From assembly GCF_003977755.1 (NCBI RefSeq), contig NZ_RQWN01000001.1, positions 248,001 to 312,000 of the forward strand: DNA of 64,000 nt, in the 5' to 3' direction. A program made the translations under genes and the position numbers. Source of the DNA: Haloterrigena salifodinae (GTDB taxonomy: Archaea; Halobacteriota; Halobacteria; Halobacteriales; Natrialbaceae). The notes below the pieces were generated by a model, which was not told the origin of the DNA, ran no database searches, and saw nothing but the letters and a program-made list of their open reading frames with translations. Positions 54,822 through 63,350 of the stretch are shown here, piece by piece (position 1 is the stretch's first letter; each line of letters opens with the position of its first letter).

Positions 54822-55589
54822 TCACCGCTCGCGACAGAAGTTGTGCGACGCGTAGACCGCGCCGTCGTCGGCGATGTAGACGCCGACGCCGCCGCGATCC
54901 CAATCGGGCGTCCCCTGCTCGAGGATCGCGCGTCGGTGGTCGGTGGAGTTCATCCACTGGTTGACCAGTCCCTCGGCGAGTCCCTCTGCAGTCCGGTAGC
55001 GGACGGTCTCGTCTGTCTCCGAATTCTCGACCGGACGGTCGACCCACGTCAGGGCGATGTTCTCGCCGTAGCCCCGACAGTAGTTGTCGACGTCTCGAAA
55101 GCGATCCATCGGCGCCTCGTCGTCGGGATTGATATGGGCGAAGTACTCCCGCTGGGCCATGTCGTAGCTGTGGGCGCGGCCGACAGAGGCGATCGTTCCG
55201 TCCCACTCCAGGGGCTCGAGGCCGTGTTCGGCCCGGCGGTCGTTGACCTCGGCGTGGACGAAGTCCTCGACGGTCGCCGAGCCGACGGTCTCGACGTCGG
55301 TTTCGTAGCTCGAGTTCCCTGGATCGTCGGGATCGGTGACGGCGGGGTTGCGCTCGCCCGCCGGCGGCGGGTCGGAACTCGGCGTCACCTCGCTACCGAT
55401 GCCGCTGGGCCCCTCGAGATCGCCCGTGTCGACGCTCTCGAGGATTCCCGGGGCGAGGACGGTGGTTCCGAAGGCGAGAACGCCGATCAGGGCGACGGCG
55501 ACGAGCAGGCGAAACAGCGACCGCAGAACGGCCCTATCGTCGGAATCGGCACGATCGGATCCGGTGGTCGACCGGGACCGGGGACACAT
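54822..55589 (-). CDS. CAP-domain (SCP/PR-1) protein, membrane-anchored
   Basis: 255 residues. One N-terminal helix (about 23-47) acts as an uncleaved signal anchor, followed by a proline/serine-rich linker and a CAP domain (about 105-255). The domain's marks are DFVHAEVNDRRAEHGLEPL, GRAHSYDMAQREYFAHIN and YGENIAL, with the His and Glu residues of the conserved cleft; VGVYIADDGAVYASHNFC closes it. It should face the outside. In prokaryotes the CAP role is unclear. Confidence 0.87.
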   Translation of the reverse strand: MCPRSRSTTGSDRADSDDRAVLRSLFRLLVAVALIGVLAFGTTVLAPGILESVDTGDLEGPSGIGSEVTPSSDPPPAGERNPAVTDPDDPGNSSYETDVETVGSATVEDFVHAEVNDRRAEHGLEPLEWDGTIASVGRAHSYDMAQREYFAHINPDDEAPMDRFRDVDNYCRGYGENIALTWVDRPVENSETDETVRYRTAEGLAEGLVNQWMNSTDHRRAILEQGTPDWDRGGVGVYIADDGAVYASHNFCRER

Positions 55590-55701
55590 CGTTCGAAACG
55601 AATAGATCGCAGGGTAAGTGTTCCGCGTTCGATTGCAGCCGTTGATACGTTACTGGATGAGTGACTATCAACGTAACCGATAGGTATCGAGTATCCTGTG
55701 G

Positions 55702-56001
55702 TCATTCGCCGAAGATCGTCTCGTGAATCCCGATCACGAGGCCGGGAACGACCGCCATGAACAGGTGTTCCTCGAGCGGGATGCCGGCGATATCGATCCC
55801 GGTTCGGAGCTTGATGTCGAAAACGCCGACGGCGAGCGTGTAGCGGTCCCAGAGGTACGCGATCGGGTACAGCGCGAGGATCGTGACGCCGGCTTTCCGG
55901 AGCGCGTTCGCCCGGCGGAGGAGGACGGCGGCGACGGCTCCCCAGAACAGTTCCGTCGCGAGGTAGGTGTATCGGCCGAAAACGCTGATATCGGGCACCA
56001 T
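55702..56001 (-). CDS. Lycopene-cyclase-domain membrane protein, single unit
   Basis: 99 residues with three helices, from ATG 56001 (an ATG five codons earlier at 56016 is the alternative). The motif GIPLEEHLFM matches the P-L/E-E-E-H-x-F signature of the CarR/CrtYcd-type lycopene cyclase domain. Cyclases have two such domains; this protein has one, so it may work as a homodimer or have another function. No carotenoid genes are next to it. Confidence 0.7.
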   Translation of the reverse strand: MVPDISVFGRYTYLATELFWGAVAAVLLRRANALRKAGVTILALYPIAYLWDRYTLAVGVFDIKLRTGIDIAGIPLEEHLFMAVVPGLVIGIHETIFGE

Positions 56002-56106
56002 ACGGAAGATATCCATTCCAGCCCTCAAAACGGTCACCCCTGCGCCCACCCGGCTAAAACGTGCGGTATGTTCAAAAGCCCGGCGGCAGTATACTCCCCC
56101 AGAAGG

Positions 56107-57264
56107 ATGAATATCGCTGATATCGCCACCACGGAGTTCATCGAAGTCGACGTCGGGACGCGAATGGGGAAAGTCCGATCCATGTTCGAGGACGGCAACC
56201 CCAAGGGGATCATCGTCACCGACGACGGGGAGTACGAGGGCGTCATCAGCGAGCGCGAGGTCCTCCAGTCCCACGTCGAAGACGACGCCAAGGTGGCGGC
56301 ACTCATGAAACCCAGTCGGAACGCGCCGGCCCCGCAGGTCGACCGCAACGAGGACGTCCGAGAGACGGCCCGCGTGCTCGTCGAGAGTAACGCGAAGGTC
56401 GCCCCGGTCTTCGAGAACGACGATCTCTGGGGCGTCATCACCGACGACGCCATCCTCGAGGCAGTCCTCGAGAACCTCGATACGCTGACGGTCGAGGACA
56501 TCTACACCGCCGATCCGGTCACGCTCGAGGAGGACGACGGGATCGGGCGGGCGATCAACCAGCTTCGCGAACACGGCATCTCCCGACTGCCCGTGCTCAA
56601 CGAGAACGGCTACCTCTCGGGCGTCGTGACGACCCACGACATCGCCGACTTCGTTATCCGGGAAAACCACACGACGACGACCGGCGACCGGGTCGGCGAC
56701 ACCCAGCGACTGCTCGACGTTCCCGTCTACGACATCATGGCCAGCCCCGTCGAGACGACGACGCTGGACACCACCGCTCAGGAGGCCGTCGAGACGATGC
56801 TCGATAACGACTACTCGGGTCTGATCGTCACCCCCGAAGACGACGACCGGATGGTCATCGGCGTCATCACCAAGACCGACGTCCTGCGCGCGCTGACGTT
56901 CACCGAAGAACAGCGCATGGACGTCCAGATCACCAACATCTCGATGCTCGATACGATCACTCGAGAAGGGATCGTCGAGAACATCGAGAACGTCGTCGAC
57001 AAGTACCAGGACATGCAGGTCCAGCACGCCCACGTCCGGTTCAAGGAACACCAGGAAAAGCTCCGCGGGACGCCGCTGATCCACTGCCAGATCCGCCTGC
57101 GAACCAATAAGGGACAGATCGCCGGCACCGGCGAAGGCTACGGCTCCGAGAACGCCTTCCGCGTCGCCATCGACAAACTCGAGCGCAACGTCCTGGAGGT
57201 CAAGGGCGTCACCAGCGACGAGGAGTACCGCGGCCAGTTGCTCCGAAAGCTGAACGAACTCTAG
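56107..57264 (+). CDS. CBS-domain protein fused to a ribosome-hibernation-factor-like domain
   Basis: 385 residues from ATG 56107. Two tandem CBS pairs fill residues 1-275 (repeats of the type ADIATTEFIEVD..M..MFEDGNPKGIIVTDDG). The last 100 residues (HVRFKEHQEKLRG, HCQIRLRTNKGQIAGTGEGYG, AFRVAIDKLERNV) resemble the beta-alpha-beta HPF/YfiA fold that binds the ribosomal A site. CBS domains bind adenine nucleotides, so the protein may couple energy state to ribosome hibernation. That coupling is inference. Confidence 0.85.
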   Translation: MNIADIATTEFIEVDVGTRMGKVRSMFEDGNPKGIIVTDDGEYEGVISEREVLQSHVEDDAKVAALMKPSRNAPAPQVDRNEDVRETARVLVESNAKVAPVFENDDLWGVITDDAILEAVLENLDTLTVEDIYTADPVTLEEDDGIGRAINQLREHGISRLPVLNENGYLSGVVTTHDIADFVIRENHTTTTGDRVGDTQRLLDVPVYDIMASPVETTTLDTTAQEAVETMLDNDYSGLIVTPEDDDRMVIGVITKTDVLRALTFTEEQRMDVQITNISMLDTITREGIVENIENVVDKYQDMQVQHAHVRFKEHQEKLRGTPLIHCQIRLRTNKGQIAGTGEGYGSENAFRVAIDKLERNVLEVKGVTSDEEYRGQLLRKLNEL

Positions 57265-57291
57265 AGCGCGGTCGTTTCCGCGGACCGCGCG

Positions 57292-59541
57292 TTACGGCGT
57301 CGTGCCGTCCTCGAACTCGAGATCGACCGTTTTTCGCACGTCCCGCGCCGAGCGGGCCAGTTCGACAGTGTAGGTTCCGGAATCGATCACCCAGCCGTCG
57401 GCCGCGTCGTACCGGCCGAGCGCCCGGTCGGCGAGGGTGACGTCGACCGTCCGCGTCTCGCCGGCGGGGACGGCGACCGACTCGAAGCCGGCGAGTTCTC
57501 GCGTCGGCCGCTCGACCGCGGTCGATTCGGGGGGACGGACGTACACCTGCACGACCTCGCGACCGTCCCGGTCGGCGCCGTTCTCGACGGTGACGCGGAC
57601 CGTCCGGTCGTCGACGACCGCGGCGTCGCGGTACGCGAAGTCGGCGTAGGAGCGGCCGTGACCGAACGGGTACGTGGGCTCGGCGTCAACGGAGTCGCGG
57701 TCGAAGTGGCGGTAGCCGACGAACAGTCCCTCCTCGTAGTGCGCTTCGTCCTCGATCCCGGGATACCGGCGCTCGTCGGCCGTCGGGTACATCCCTTCGG
57801 GGGCGAACGTAACCGGCAGGCGCCCCGACGGATCGCGGTCGCCGTACAGCACCGACGCGACCGCCGCGCCGTCGGACTGTCCGGGGTACCACGCCTCGAG
57901 GACGGCGTCGACCGCGTCGCGCCACGGGAGTCTGACGGGACCACTCGACTGCACCACGACGACCGTCGCCGCGGCCGCGTCGGCGACCGCTTCGACGAGT
58001 TCGTCCTGCCGGCCGGGCAACCGCAGCGAGTCCCGGTCCTTCCCTTCGGTCGTCCGGTCGCGGACGAAGACAACCGCGACATCGGCGTCGGCGGCGGCTC
58101 GGACCGCGGCGTCGATAGCGGGCTCGTCAGCGTCGATTCCGACCCCCGCGTCCGCCTCCGGCTCGTCGGGCACCTCGCCGTCGACGAACGGCAGCGCGTC
58201 GAACAGCGAGAGGTCCGGAATCGGCTCGCAGCCGCGGGCGACCGTCACCGCACCGTCGGCCCGCGACTCCATCCCGGCCGCCGGACTCGTCGACCGGAAC
58301 GGCGTCGTCTCCGAGGAGCCGCCGCCCCCGAGTTTCGCCTCGTGGACGTTCGGGCCGACGACGGAGATGTCGGCCCCATCCTCGAGCGGGAGAACGCCGT
58401 CGTTCTCGAGCAGGACGGTCCCCCGGACGGCGATCCGCTCGGCGAGGTCACGGTGGGCGGGCGTATCGATCGCTCCGGCGTCGTCGCCGTCGCCATCGCC
58501 GTCACCGTCACTGCCGGCGCTTCGATCGCCGGCGTCGTTCTCGAGGCGACCGATCCGCTCGAGTTGCCCGAGAATCCGCCGAACCATGTCGTCCAGCCGC
58601 TCGGCCGGCACCTCGCCGGCGTCGATGGCGTCGGCCAGCGGGTCGCCGAACAAGTCGCCCCGCGTTCCGTCGGGGAGTCCGCCCATTATCTCGGCGGCCT
58701 CGCCCTCGAGGTCGGCCCCGTCGAACGAGCCGTCCTCCTCGTCTCCATCGTCCCCATTGTCCCCGTCGCCATCGAATCCGCCATCGATCGCGACCCCGGG
58801 CATCTCGAGGTCCAGGCCGGCGTTCGCGGCGCCGACGGTGCTTTCGGTGCCGTACCAGTCCGAGACGACGTAGCCGTCGAACTCCCACTCGCCCTTGAGT
58901 ACGTCGTCGACGAGGCGGTCGTGGTCGCTCATGTACGCCCCGTTGACGCGGTTGTAGGCGGTCATCACGGAGCCGGCACCGGCTTCGACGGCCGCCCGGA
59001 ACGGTCGCAGATATAGTTCCCGAAGCGTCCGTTCGTCGACCTCGCTGCTGACGCGGACGCGGTCGGTCTCCTGGTTGTTCGCGACGTAGTGTTTGACCGT
59101 CGCGACGACGTCCTCGTTCTGGATCCCGTCGACCGCGCCCGCTGTCGTTTCGGCGGCCAGCAGCGGCTCCTCCGAGTAGTACTCGAAATTCCGTCCGCAG
59201 TGGGGGACCCGGATCAGGTTCGCGCCAGGCGCGAGCAGCGCGTCCTGCTCGAGCGCCCGCGCCTCGCGGGCCATCGCCGCGCCCTTCTCGCGCGCGAGGT
59301 CGGGGTCGAACGTCGCCGCGACGGCGATCGACGCCGGAAACGCCGTCGCCCGCTCTCCCTCGGCGCGAACCCCGAGCGGGCCGTCGACCAGCCGGAAGGG
59401 CGGAACGTCGAGTCGCTCGACGCCGGGCAGGTAGCCCGTCGCCGTCCCCGCGGGATCGTCGCGGCCGCTCACGAGGCGCAGTTTCTCCTCGCGGGTCATC
59501 GATGCGAGTAGTTCCTCGACGCGTCCGGAACCGCCTATCAT
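57292..59541 (-). CDS. Glycoside hydrolase family 3 beta-glucosidase-type enzyme
   Basis: 749 residues from ATG 59541 (a TTG three codons upstream is possible). The family-3 N-terminal barrel has LVDGPLGVRA, KHYVANNQETDR and the nucleophile Asp228 in VVSDWYGTES. The second domain and a C-terminal fibronectin-III-like domain (VVQVYVRPPESTAVERPTRE) follow. Two Gly/Asp-rich acidic insertions (about 253-283 and 345-365) are halophile-type loops longer than usual. No signal peptide, so it should act in the cytoplasm on imported oligosaccharides. Confidence 0.9.
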   Translation of the reverse strand: MIGGSGRVEELLASMTREEKLRLVSGRDDPAGTATGYLPGVERLDVPPFRLVDGPLGVRAEGERATAFPASIAVAATFDPDLAREKGAAMAREARALEQDALLAPGANLIRVPHCGRNFEYYSEEPLLAAETTAGAVDGIQNEDVVATVKHYVANNQETDRVRVSSEVDERTLRELYLRPFRAAVEAGAGSVMTAYNRVNGAYMSDHDRLVDDVLKGEWEFDGYVVSDWYGTESTVGAANAGLDLEMPGVAIDGGFDGDGDNGDDGDEEDGSFDGADLEGEAAEIMGGLPDGTRGDLFGDPLADAIDAGEVPAERLDDMVRRILGQLERIGRLENDAGDRSAGSDGDGDGDGDDAGAIDTPAHRDLAERIAVRGTVLLENDGVLPLEDGADISVVGPNVHEAKLGGGGSSETTPFRSTSPAAGMESRADGAVTVARGCEPIPDLSLFDALPFVDGEVPDEPEADAGVGIDADEPAIDAAVRAAADADVAVVFVRDRTTEGKDRDSLRLPGRQDELVEAVADAAAATVVVVQSSGPVRLPWRDAVDAVLEAWYPGQSDGAAVASVLYGDRDPSGRLPVTFAPEGMYPTADERRYPGIEDEAHYEEGLFVGYRHFDRDSVDAEPTYPFGHGRSYADFAYRDAAVVDDRTVRVTVENGADRDGREVVQVYVRPPESTAVERPTRELAGFESVAVPAGETRTVDVTLADRALGRYDAADGWVIDSGTYTVELARSARDVRKTVDLEFEDGTTP

Positions 59542-59607
59542 GTAATCCAATTGGTTGGTCGGCCCGGTAACTGTTTGGGAGGCGGCTATCGTAACCGAAA
59601 GCTCGCG

Positions 59608-60315
59608 TTACTGACGCATCGACTCGTCGCCACCCTCGAGTCCCCGATCCGTAATTCGGAACTGGACGGACTCGCCGACCGCCTTCGAGCGGTGTTTCTC
59701 CAGCGTCGCCCGTCGGTTCCCGCCCCGGAACCGCTCGAGGCGGAGGACGACGCCGGTCCAGTGCTCTAACGTGTTGCCGCCGAGCGCGCGCGTGCGGTCG
59801 GCGTCGGGATCGGCGAAGACCTGGTTCGTCAGGACCACCGCGAGGTCGTGCTTGCGGGCCAACGAGAGGAGGTGAGTCACCTGTCGGGCGACGCTGCGCA
59901 GCGCCTCGCCGCCGTCGCTCTCGCCGGTGCGCTCGAGGCGGTAGAAACCGGTCGCGCTGTCGAGGACGATCAGGTCCGCGCGTTCGGCGAACTCCTCGGT
60001 GTCCCGGACGGCCTCGGACTGTTCCTCGAAGTCGACGGCGTCCTCGATGACGATCCGCGAGGCGACGGCCTCGACGTCCTCGTCGTCGACCCGGGCCGAT
60101 AGCAGTTGCTGGAAGCGGTCGACCGAGACGCCCTCGGTGTCGACGTAGACCGCGGTCCCGCCGGCGACGGCCGTCTCGACGGCCGCCGACAGCGCGAGGT
60201 TGGTCTTCCCCGCCGCGGGCGGGCCGTACACCTGCGTGACGGTTCCGCGTTCGAACCCCCCGCCGAGTAACTCGTCGACCGGCCCACAGCCGGTCGGTAT
60301 CGCCTCGTCGTTCAC
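59608..60315 (-). CDS. radB: DNA repair and recombination protein RadB
   Basis: 235 residues, the short archaeal RecA/Rad51 paralogue. TGCGPVDELLGGGFERGTV, Walker A GPPAAGKT (31-38), Walker B LIVLDSATGFYR and LTNQVFADP match RadB. It lacks the N-terminal HhH domain of RadA. RadB assists RadA filament formation in homologous recombination. Confidence 0.94.
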   Translation of the reverse strand: MNDEAIPTGCGPVDELLGGGFERGTVTQVYGPPAAGKTNLALSAAVETAVAGGTAVYVDTEGVSVDRFQQLLSARVDDEDVEAVASRIVIEDAVDFEEQSEAVRDTEEFAERADLIVLDSATGFYRLERTGESDGGEALRSVARQVTHLLSLARKHDLAVVLTNQVFADPDADRTRALGGNTLEHWTGVVLRLERFRGGNRRATLEKHRSKAVGESVQFRITDRGLEGGDESMRQ

Positions 60316-60512
60316 GGTTCGAGTTGGCAGGTGGCCCGCAAAAAGCCCCCGAAACGGGCCGGTGAGCGATCGCGGACAGTCGAGCGGCCTCGAGCGGACG
60401 TGAGACGGTCCTGATCGCCAAGTCGCGACAGAGGACCGAACGGACGCTTCGGTGGGACCGATACGCGTTCGCTATCGGACGCGAGAGCGCTCGCGAGAAG
60501 ACGATTAATCGT
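60316..60512. other. Gap without a gene
   Basis: About 200 bases; short frames only. Contains the upstream region of radB and the downstream end of the zinc microprotein. Confidence 0.5.
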
Positions 60513-60665
60513 TCATCCGGCCGGTGAACGACCGATGCCGGTGGTTCCGACGCGACCACAGTTCGGGCAGTTATAGTACGTTTCGGGCCCTCGATGTGCC
60601 GTTTCGCTCCGCTTGATTTCGGCGGATCCGCAGAAAGGACAGTAACTAATCTCGCTGACGGTCAT
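60513..60665 (-). CDS. 50-residue zinc-ribbon microprotein
   Basis: A short gene (ATG at 60665, TGA at 60513). The protein is a clean two-knuckle ribbon: YCPFCG (9-13) and NCPNCG (33-37) separated by about 20 residues. This is the classical rubredoxin-like CPxCG arrangement of haloarchaeal microproteins. It is divergent from the RNase H-fold gene and upstream of radB. Confidence 0.75.
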   Translation of the reverse strand: MTVSEISYCPFCGSAEIKRSETAHRGPETYYNCPNCGRVGTTGIGRSPAG

Positions 60666-60797
60666 CTGTAGTGGAAAATCGTCGAGTCAAGATATATACG
60701 TTGAGACGATATCGAACGATGAGCCGCGGACGGGTGCGTCGAACGACGCGTGAGCGGTTGCTGTACGTTTATTCCTCCGGAAGACGAACCTCGAGGC

Positions 60798-61628
60798 GTG
60801 ATCGTCGTCGCCACAGCAGATTTCGAGGTGTACCACGGCGTCGTCAACGAGCTCCGGGAGCGCGGGACCCAGTTCACGACCGTCGAGCCCGACGAGGAAC
60901 TCCCGGAGCGGACGTCGGTGGTCGTCACCGGCGCCGACCACGCCGACGACTTCGCGACCGTGACGACTGTCGTCGCCGATCCGGACCATCCGCGACGCGC
61001 CGTCGACCAGGCCCTGACCGCGGTTCGGGGCAACGGCGGCCGAACCATCATCGGCGTCGATCCGGGCCGGAAACCCGGTATCGCCGTCCTCGCGGGGGAG
61101 ATGGTCGTCGCCGCCTTTCAGGTGCCCCTTTCCGACGCCGTGGACGTGATCCAGCGCGAGGCCGACGAGGCGACCAATCCGGTAGTTCGCGTCGGGGACG
61201 GCGCCCGCCTCCAGAGCGCCAAACTCGTCAACGAACTCGAGGACGTGACGGTCGAACTCGTCGACGAGACGGGGACGACGCCGTACCTCGGAACCGGTTC
61301 GCGGGGGATGGGCGACGTCCTCGCGGCGGCCAACATCGCTCGGCTCGAGGGGGAGGTCATCGACTCGCGGGATATCGAACCGACCGCCGGCGAGTTACAG
61401 GTGATCAAGGATCGCTCGCGCGAGCAAAGCGAGGAGAACCGGGCGATCGACGAGGTGCTGGCTCGACGGGTCGCGGCCGGCGAGTTGACGATCGACGAAG
61501 CGCTCTCGGAGCACCGCACCGATGACGATAGCGACGACACCGGCACCACCGACGACGGTACGGACGACACCGGCACCACCGACGACGCAACCTCGAAGTC
61601 GTCGGATGCGGACGTAGACGGAGACTGA
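60798..61628 (+). CDS. RNase H-fold (RuvX/RuvC-like) protein
   Basis: 276 residues starting from GTG 60798, which directly opens the first strand (MIVVATADFEVYHG). A central strand TIIGVDPGRKPGIAVL with Asp88 is the first catalytic strand of the RuvC/YqgF RNase H fold. VRVGDGARLQ and VELVDETGTTPY would hold the next acids. The fold suggests a nuclease or Holliday-junction-related role, but the family is uncharacterised. The C-terminus has a short tandem repeat (DDTGTTDD twice) in an acidic tail. Confidence 0.75.
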   Translation: MIVVATADFEVYHGVVNELRERGTQFTTVEPDEELPERTSVVVTGADHADDFATVTTVVADPDHPRRAVDQALTAVRGNGGRTIIGVDPGRKPGIAVLAGEMVVAAFQVPLSDAVDVIQREADEATNPVVRVGDGARLQSAKLVNELEDVTVELVDETGTTPYLGTGSRGMGDVLAAANIARLEGEVIDSRDIEPTAGELQVIKDRSREQSEENRAIDEVLARRVAAGELTIDEALSEHRTDDDSDDTGTTDDGTDDTGTTDDATSKSSDADVDGD

Positions 61629-61835
61629 GAGTAACAGCGGCTGCTAACCGACTTCTGACGATCGAGACTGATTCGCTCGTCCCGGTTCGGATCGACTCGA
61701 GTCGGAGTCGTCCCAATTACGATCGGCTCGGTCGGGCTCGTCTCGGTTCGGCTCGAGTCAGGGTCGTCTCGACTCGAGGCGCTACGTCGGCGACGCGGTC
61801 GTCGAAGAGAAAAAGCGATCGATCGGGAATCGCCG
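61629..61835. other. Gap with CTCGAGTC-type repeats
   Basis: About 200 bases between two convergent genes. The words GACTCGAG and GGCTCG/GTCTCG recur six or more times between 61690 and 61785, a simple imperfect repeat. No gene. Confidence 0.5.
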
Positions 61836-63350
61836 TTACGGCGCGATCCAGACGTTCGTCGCGGCGACGGCGGACATCTGGACGTTCTCGTTCTCCTGCA
61901 TGCTCACCTGCGTCGCGGCGGCGTCCCCGTCATCCTCGGCGACGGCGATCGCCGAGTGCTGTTCGTTGACGTTCTCCTGGGTCACGAACTGGGTCTGCTC
62001 GAGGGCGGCCGTCGCGTCCTGCGTGACGTCGCTGTTCTGCTCGGCGCTGGTGTCGTAGTCGTAGGACATCCCCGGCGCGTTCTCGACGTCGTTGCCGCCG
62101 ATGGTGACGGTCGTACTCGAGGTCTGCGCCTCGGAGTCGTACGTGTACCCCGGCGACGCGTACACGTTGAGCGCAGCGGCGGTGCCAATCTGTGCGTTGT
62201 AGTTCTGCTGGGAGGCCATCTGGACGGCCTCGGCCTCGCTGTCGTTGACAGCGATGGCAACCGCGGTGTTCTGGAGGTTGATATTAAGCTGCTCGACGGC
62301 CTGCTCCTGCTCGACGCTGGTCGTCGCGGTCTGGGAGTCGTCCTTGTCCTTCTTGTTCTTCGACGGCGTCTCCGTGTCGACGACGCTGCTGTCGCCGGCG
62401 GACGCGACGTTCATTTCTCCCATCGAGGCGAGCAGGTTGGCGGCGTTGGCGGAGCCGGTCTGTTCGTTGAGATTGGTCTGGTCGGTGACCTGGATCGCCG
62501 TCGCGGTGCTGTTCTCGCCGACGGCGATGGCGACGGCGGCACCCTGTTCGTTGACGTTCGTCTGTTCGACGGCCTGCTGCTGAGTCAGCCAACTGTTCGC
62601 GTTCTGCTCGGTGTATTCACCCTGGCCGGCGTAGATGTTCGACGCGTTGGCGGCACCTTCCTGCAGGTTCTGGTTGTGCTGGTCGGTCTGCTGAAGGGCC
62701 GTCGCCGAACTGTTCTCCGCGGCGAGGGCGAAGGCGACGCTTTGTTCGTTGTAGTTCCCCTGCGCGACGTCCTGGGTCTGGGTCACGCTGGCCTCGGCGG
62801 ACTGCGTGACGGTCTTTTTGTCGCCTTTCTCCGTGGCGACGCCCCAGCCGTTGAACTGCTGGCTGCCGTCGTCGCCCATGATCATGTAAACGGTGCCGAC
62901 GTCTTCGAACTGAGTCGTCTGGCTGCTGACGACGTTGTTCTCGGCCGACGCCTCGCCGGTCTGGGAGTTGGCGTTGAGCTGGTTGGCTTCCTGGATGGCG
63001 GTCGCCTCGCCGCCGTCGATCGCGATCGACACCGCCTCACCCTGCTCGTTGATGTTCACCTGGTCGACGTTCTGGTGCTGGACGACCTCGGTGTTGCTCA
63101 TCTGGTCCGCGTTCAGTTCCTCGGACGCGTGAGCGTCGATATACTCCTCAAGGCTCGTTTCGTTGAGATCGGCGCCGAAGACCAGGTAGAGGTCTTCGCC
63201 GTCCTCGAGCGCGTGAACCGAATCGGCCTGAACGTCGTCGTTGCCGCCCGCCATCGCGGCTGGCGCGCCGGCGGCCAGCATCGATATGGAAACGATACAG
63301 GCCATCAATACTGTCGTATACCGTGAGCGTCTCGTGTCTTCTTCTGTCAT
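61836..63350 (-). CDS. Secreted curlin-like Q/N-rich repeat protein, candidate functional amyloid
   Basis: 504 residues. A Sec-type signal peptide (basic start, hydrophobic core about 12-30, Ala-x-Ala near 32-34) is followed by a short acidic region and five repeats of about 55 residues starting near 91, 191, 257, 348 and 452. Each begins Q-x-Q-x-V-x-Q-x-N-x-N-x-Q and goes on to alternating Ala/Ile/Val (AVAIAV), then A-x-Q-x3-Q-x-N-x-N, Q-x-G-x-A and N. This is the spacing of curlin repeats (Q-x-G-x2-N-x-A-x3-Q) that stack as a beta-solenoid in CsgA. Linkers between repeats are polar and variable. No curli export gene is adjacent. Confidence 0.75.
   Translation of the reverse strand: MTEEDTRRSRYTTVLMACIVSISMLAAGAPAAMAGGNDDVQADSVHALEDGEDLYLVFGADLNETSLEEYIDAHASEELNADQMSNTEVVQHQNVDQVNINEQGEAVSIAIDGGEATAIQEANQLNANSQTGEASAENNVVSSQTTQFEDVGTVYMIMGDDGSQQFNGWGVATEKGDKKTVTQSAEASVTQTQDVAQGNYNEQSVAFALAAENSSATALQQTDQHNQNLQEGAANASNIYAGQGEYTEQNANSWLTQQQAVEQTNVNEQGAAVAIAVGENSTATAIQVTDQTNLNEQTGSANAANLLASMGEMNVASAGDSSVVDTETPSKNKKDKDDSQTATTSVEQEQAVEQLNINLQNTAVAIAVNDSEAEAVQMASQQNYNAQIGTAAALNVYASPGYTYDSEAQTSSTTVTIGGNDVENAPGMSYDYDTSAEQNSDVTQDATAALEQTQFVTQENVNEQHSAIAVAEDDGDAAATQVSMQENENVQMSAVAATNVWIAP

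Noticed and set aside
61505-61610. Short tandem repeat in the RNase H-fold gene as a CRISPR-like or VNTR locus
   Set aside because: Only two copies of a 25-base unit encoding DDTGTTDD in a disordered tail; ordinary slippage in coding sequence.
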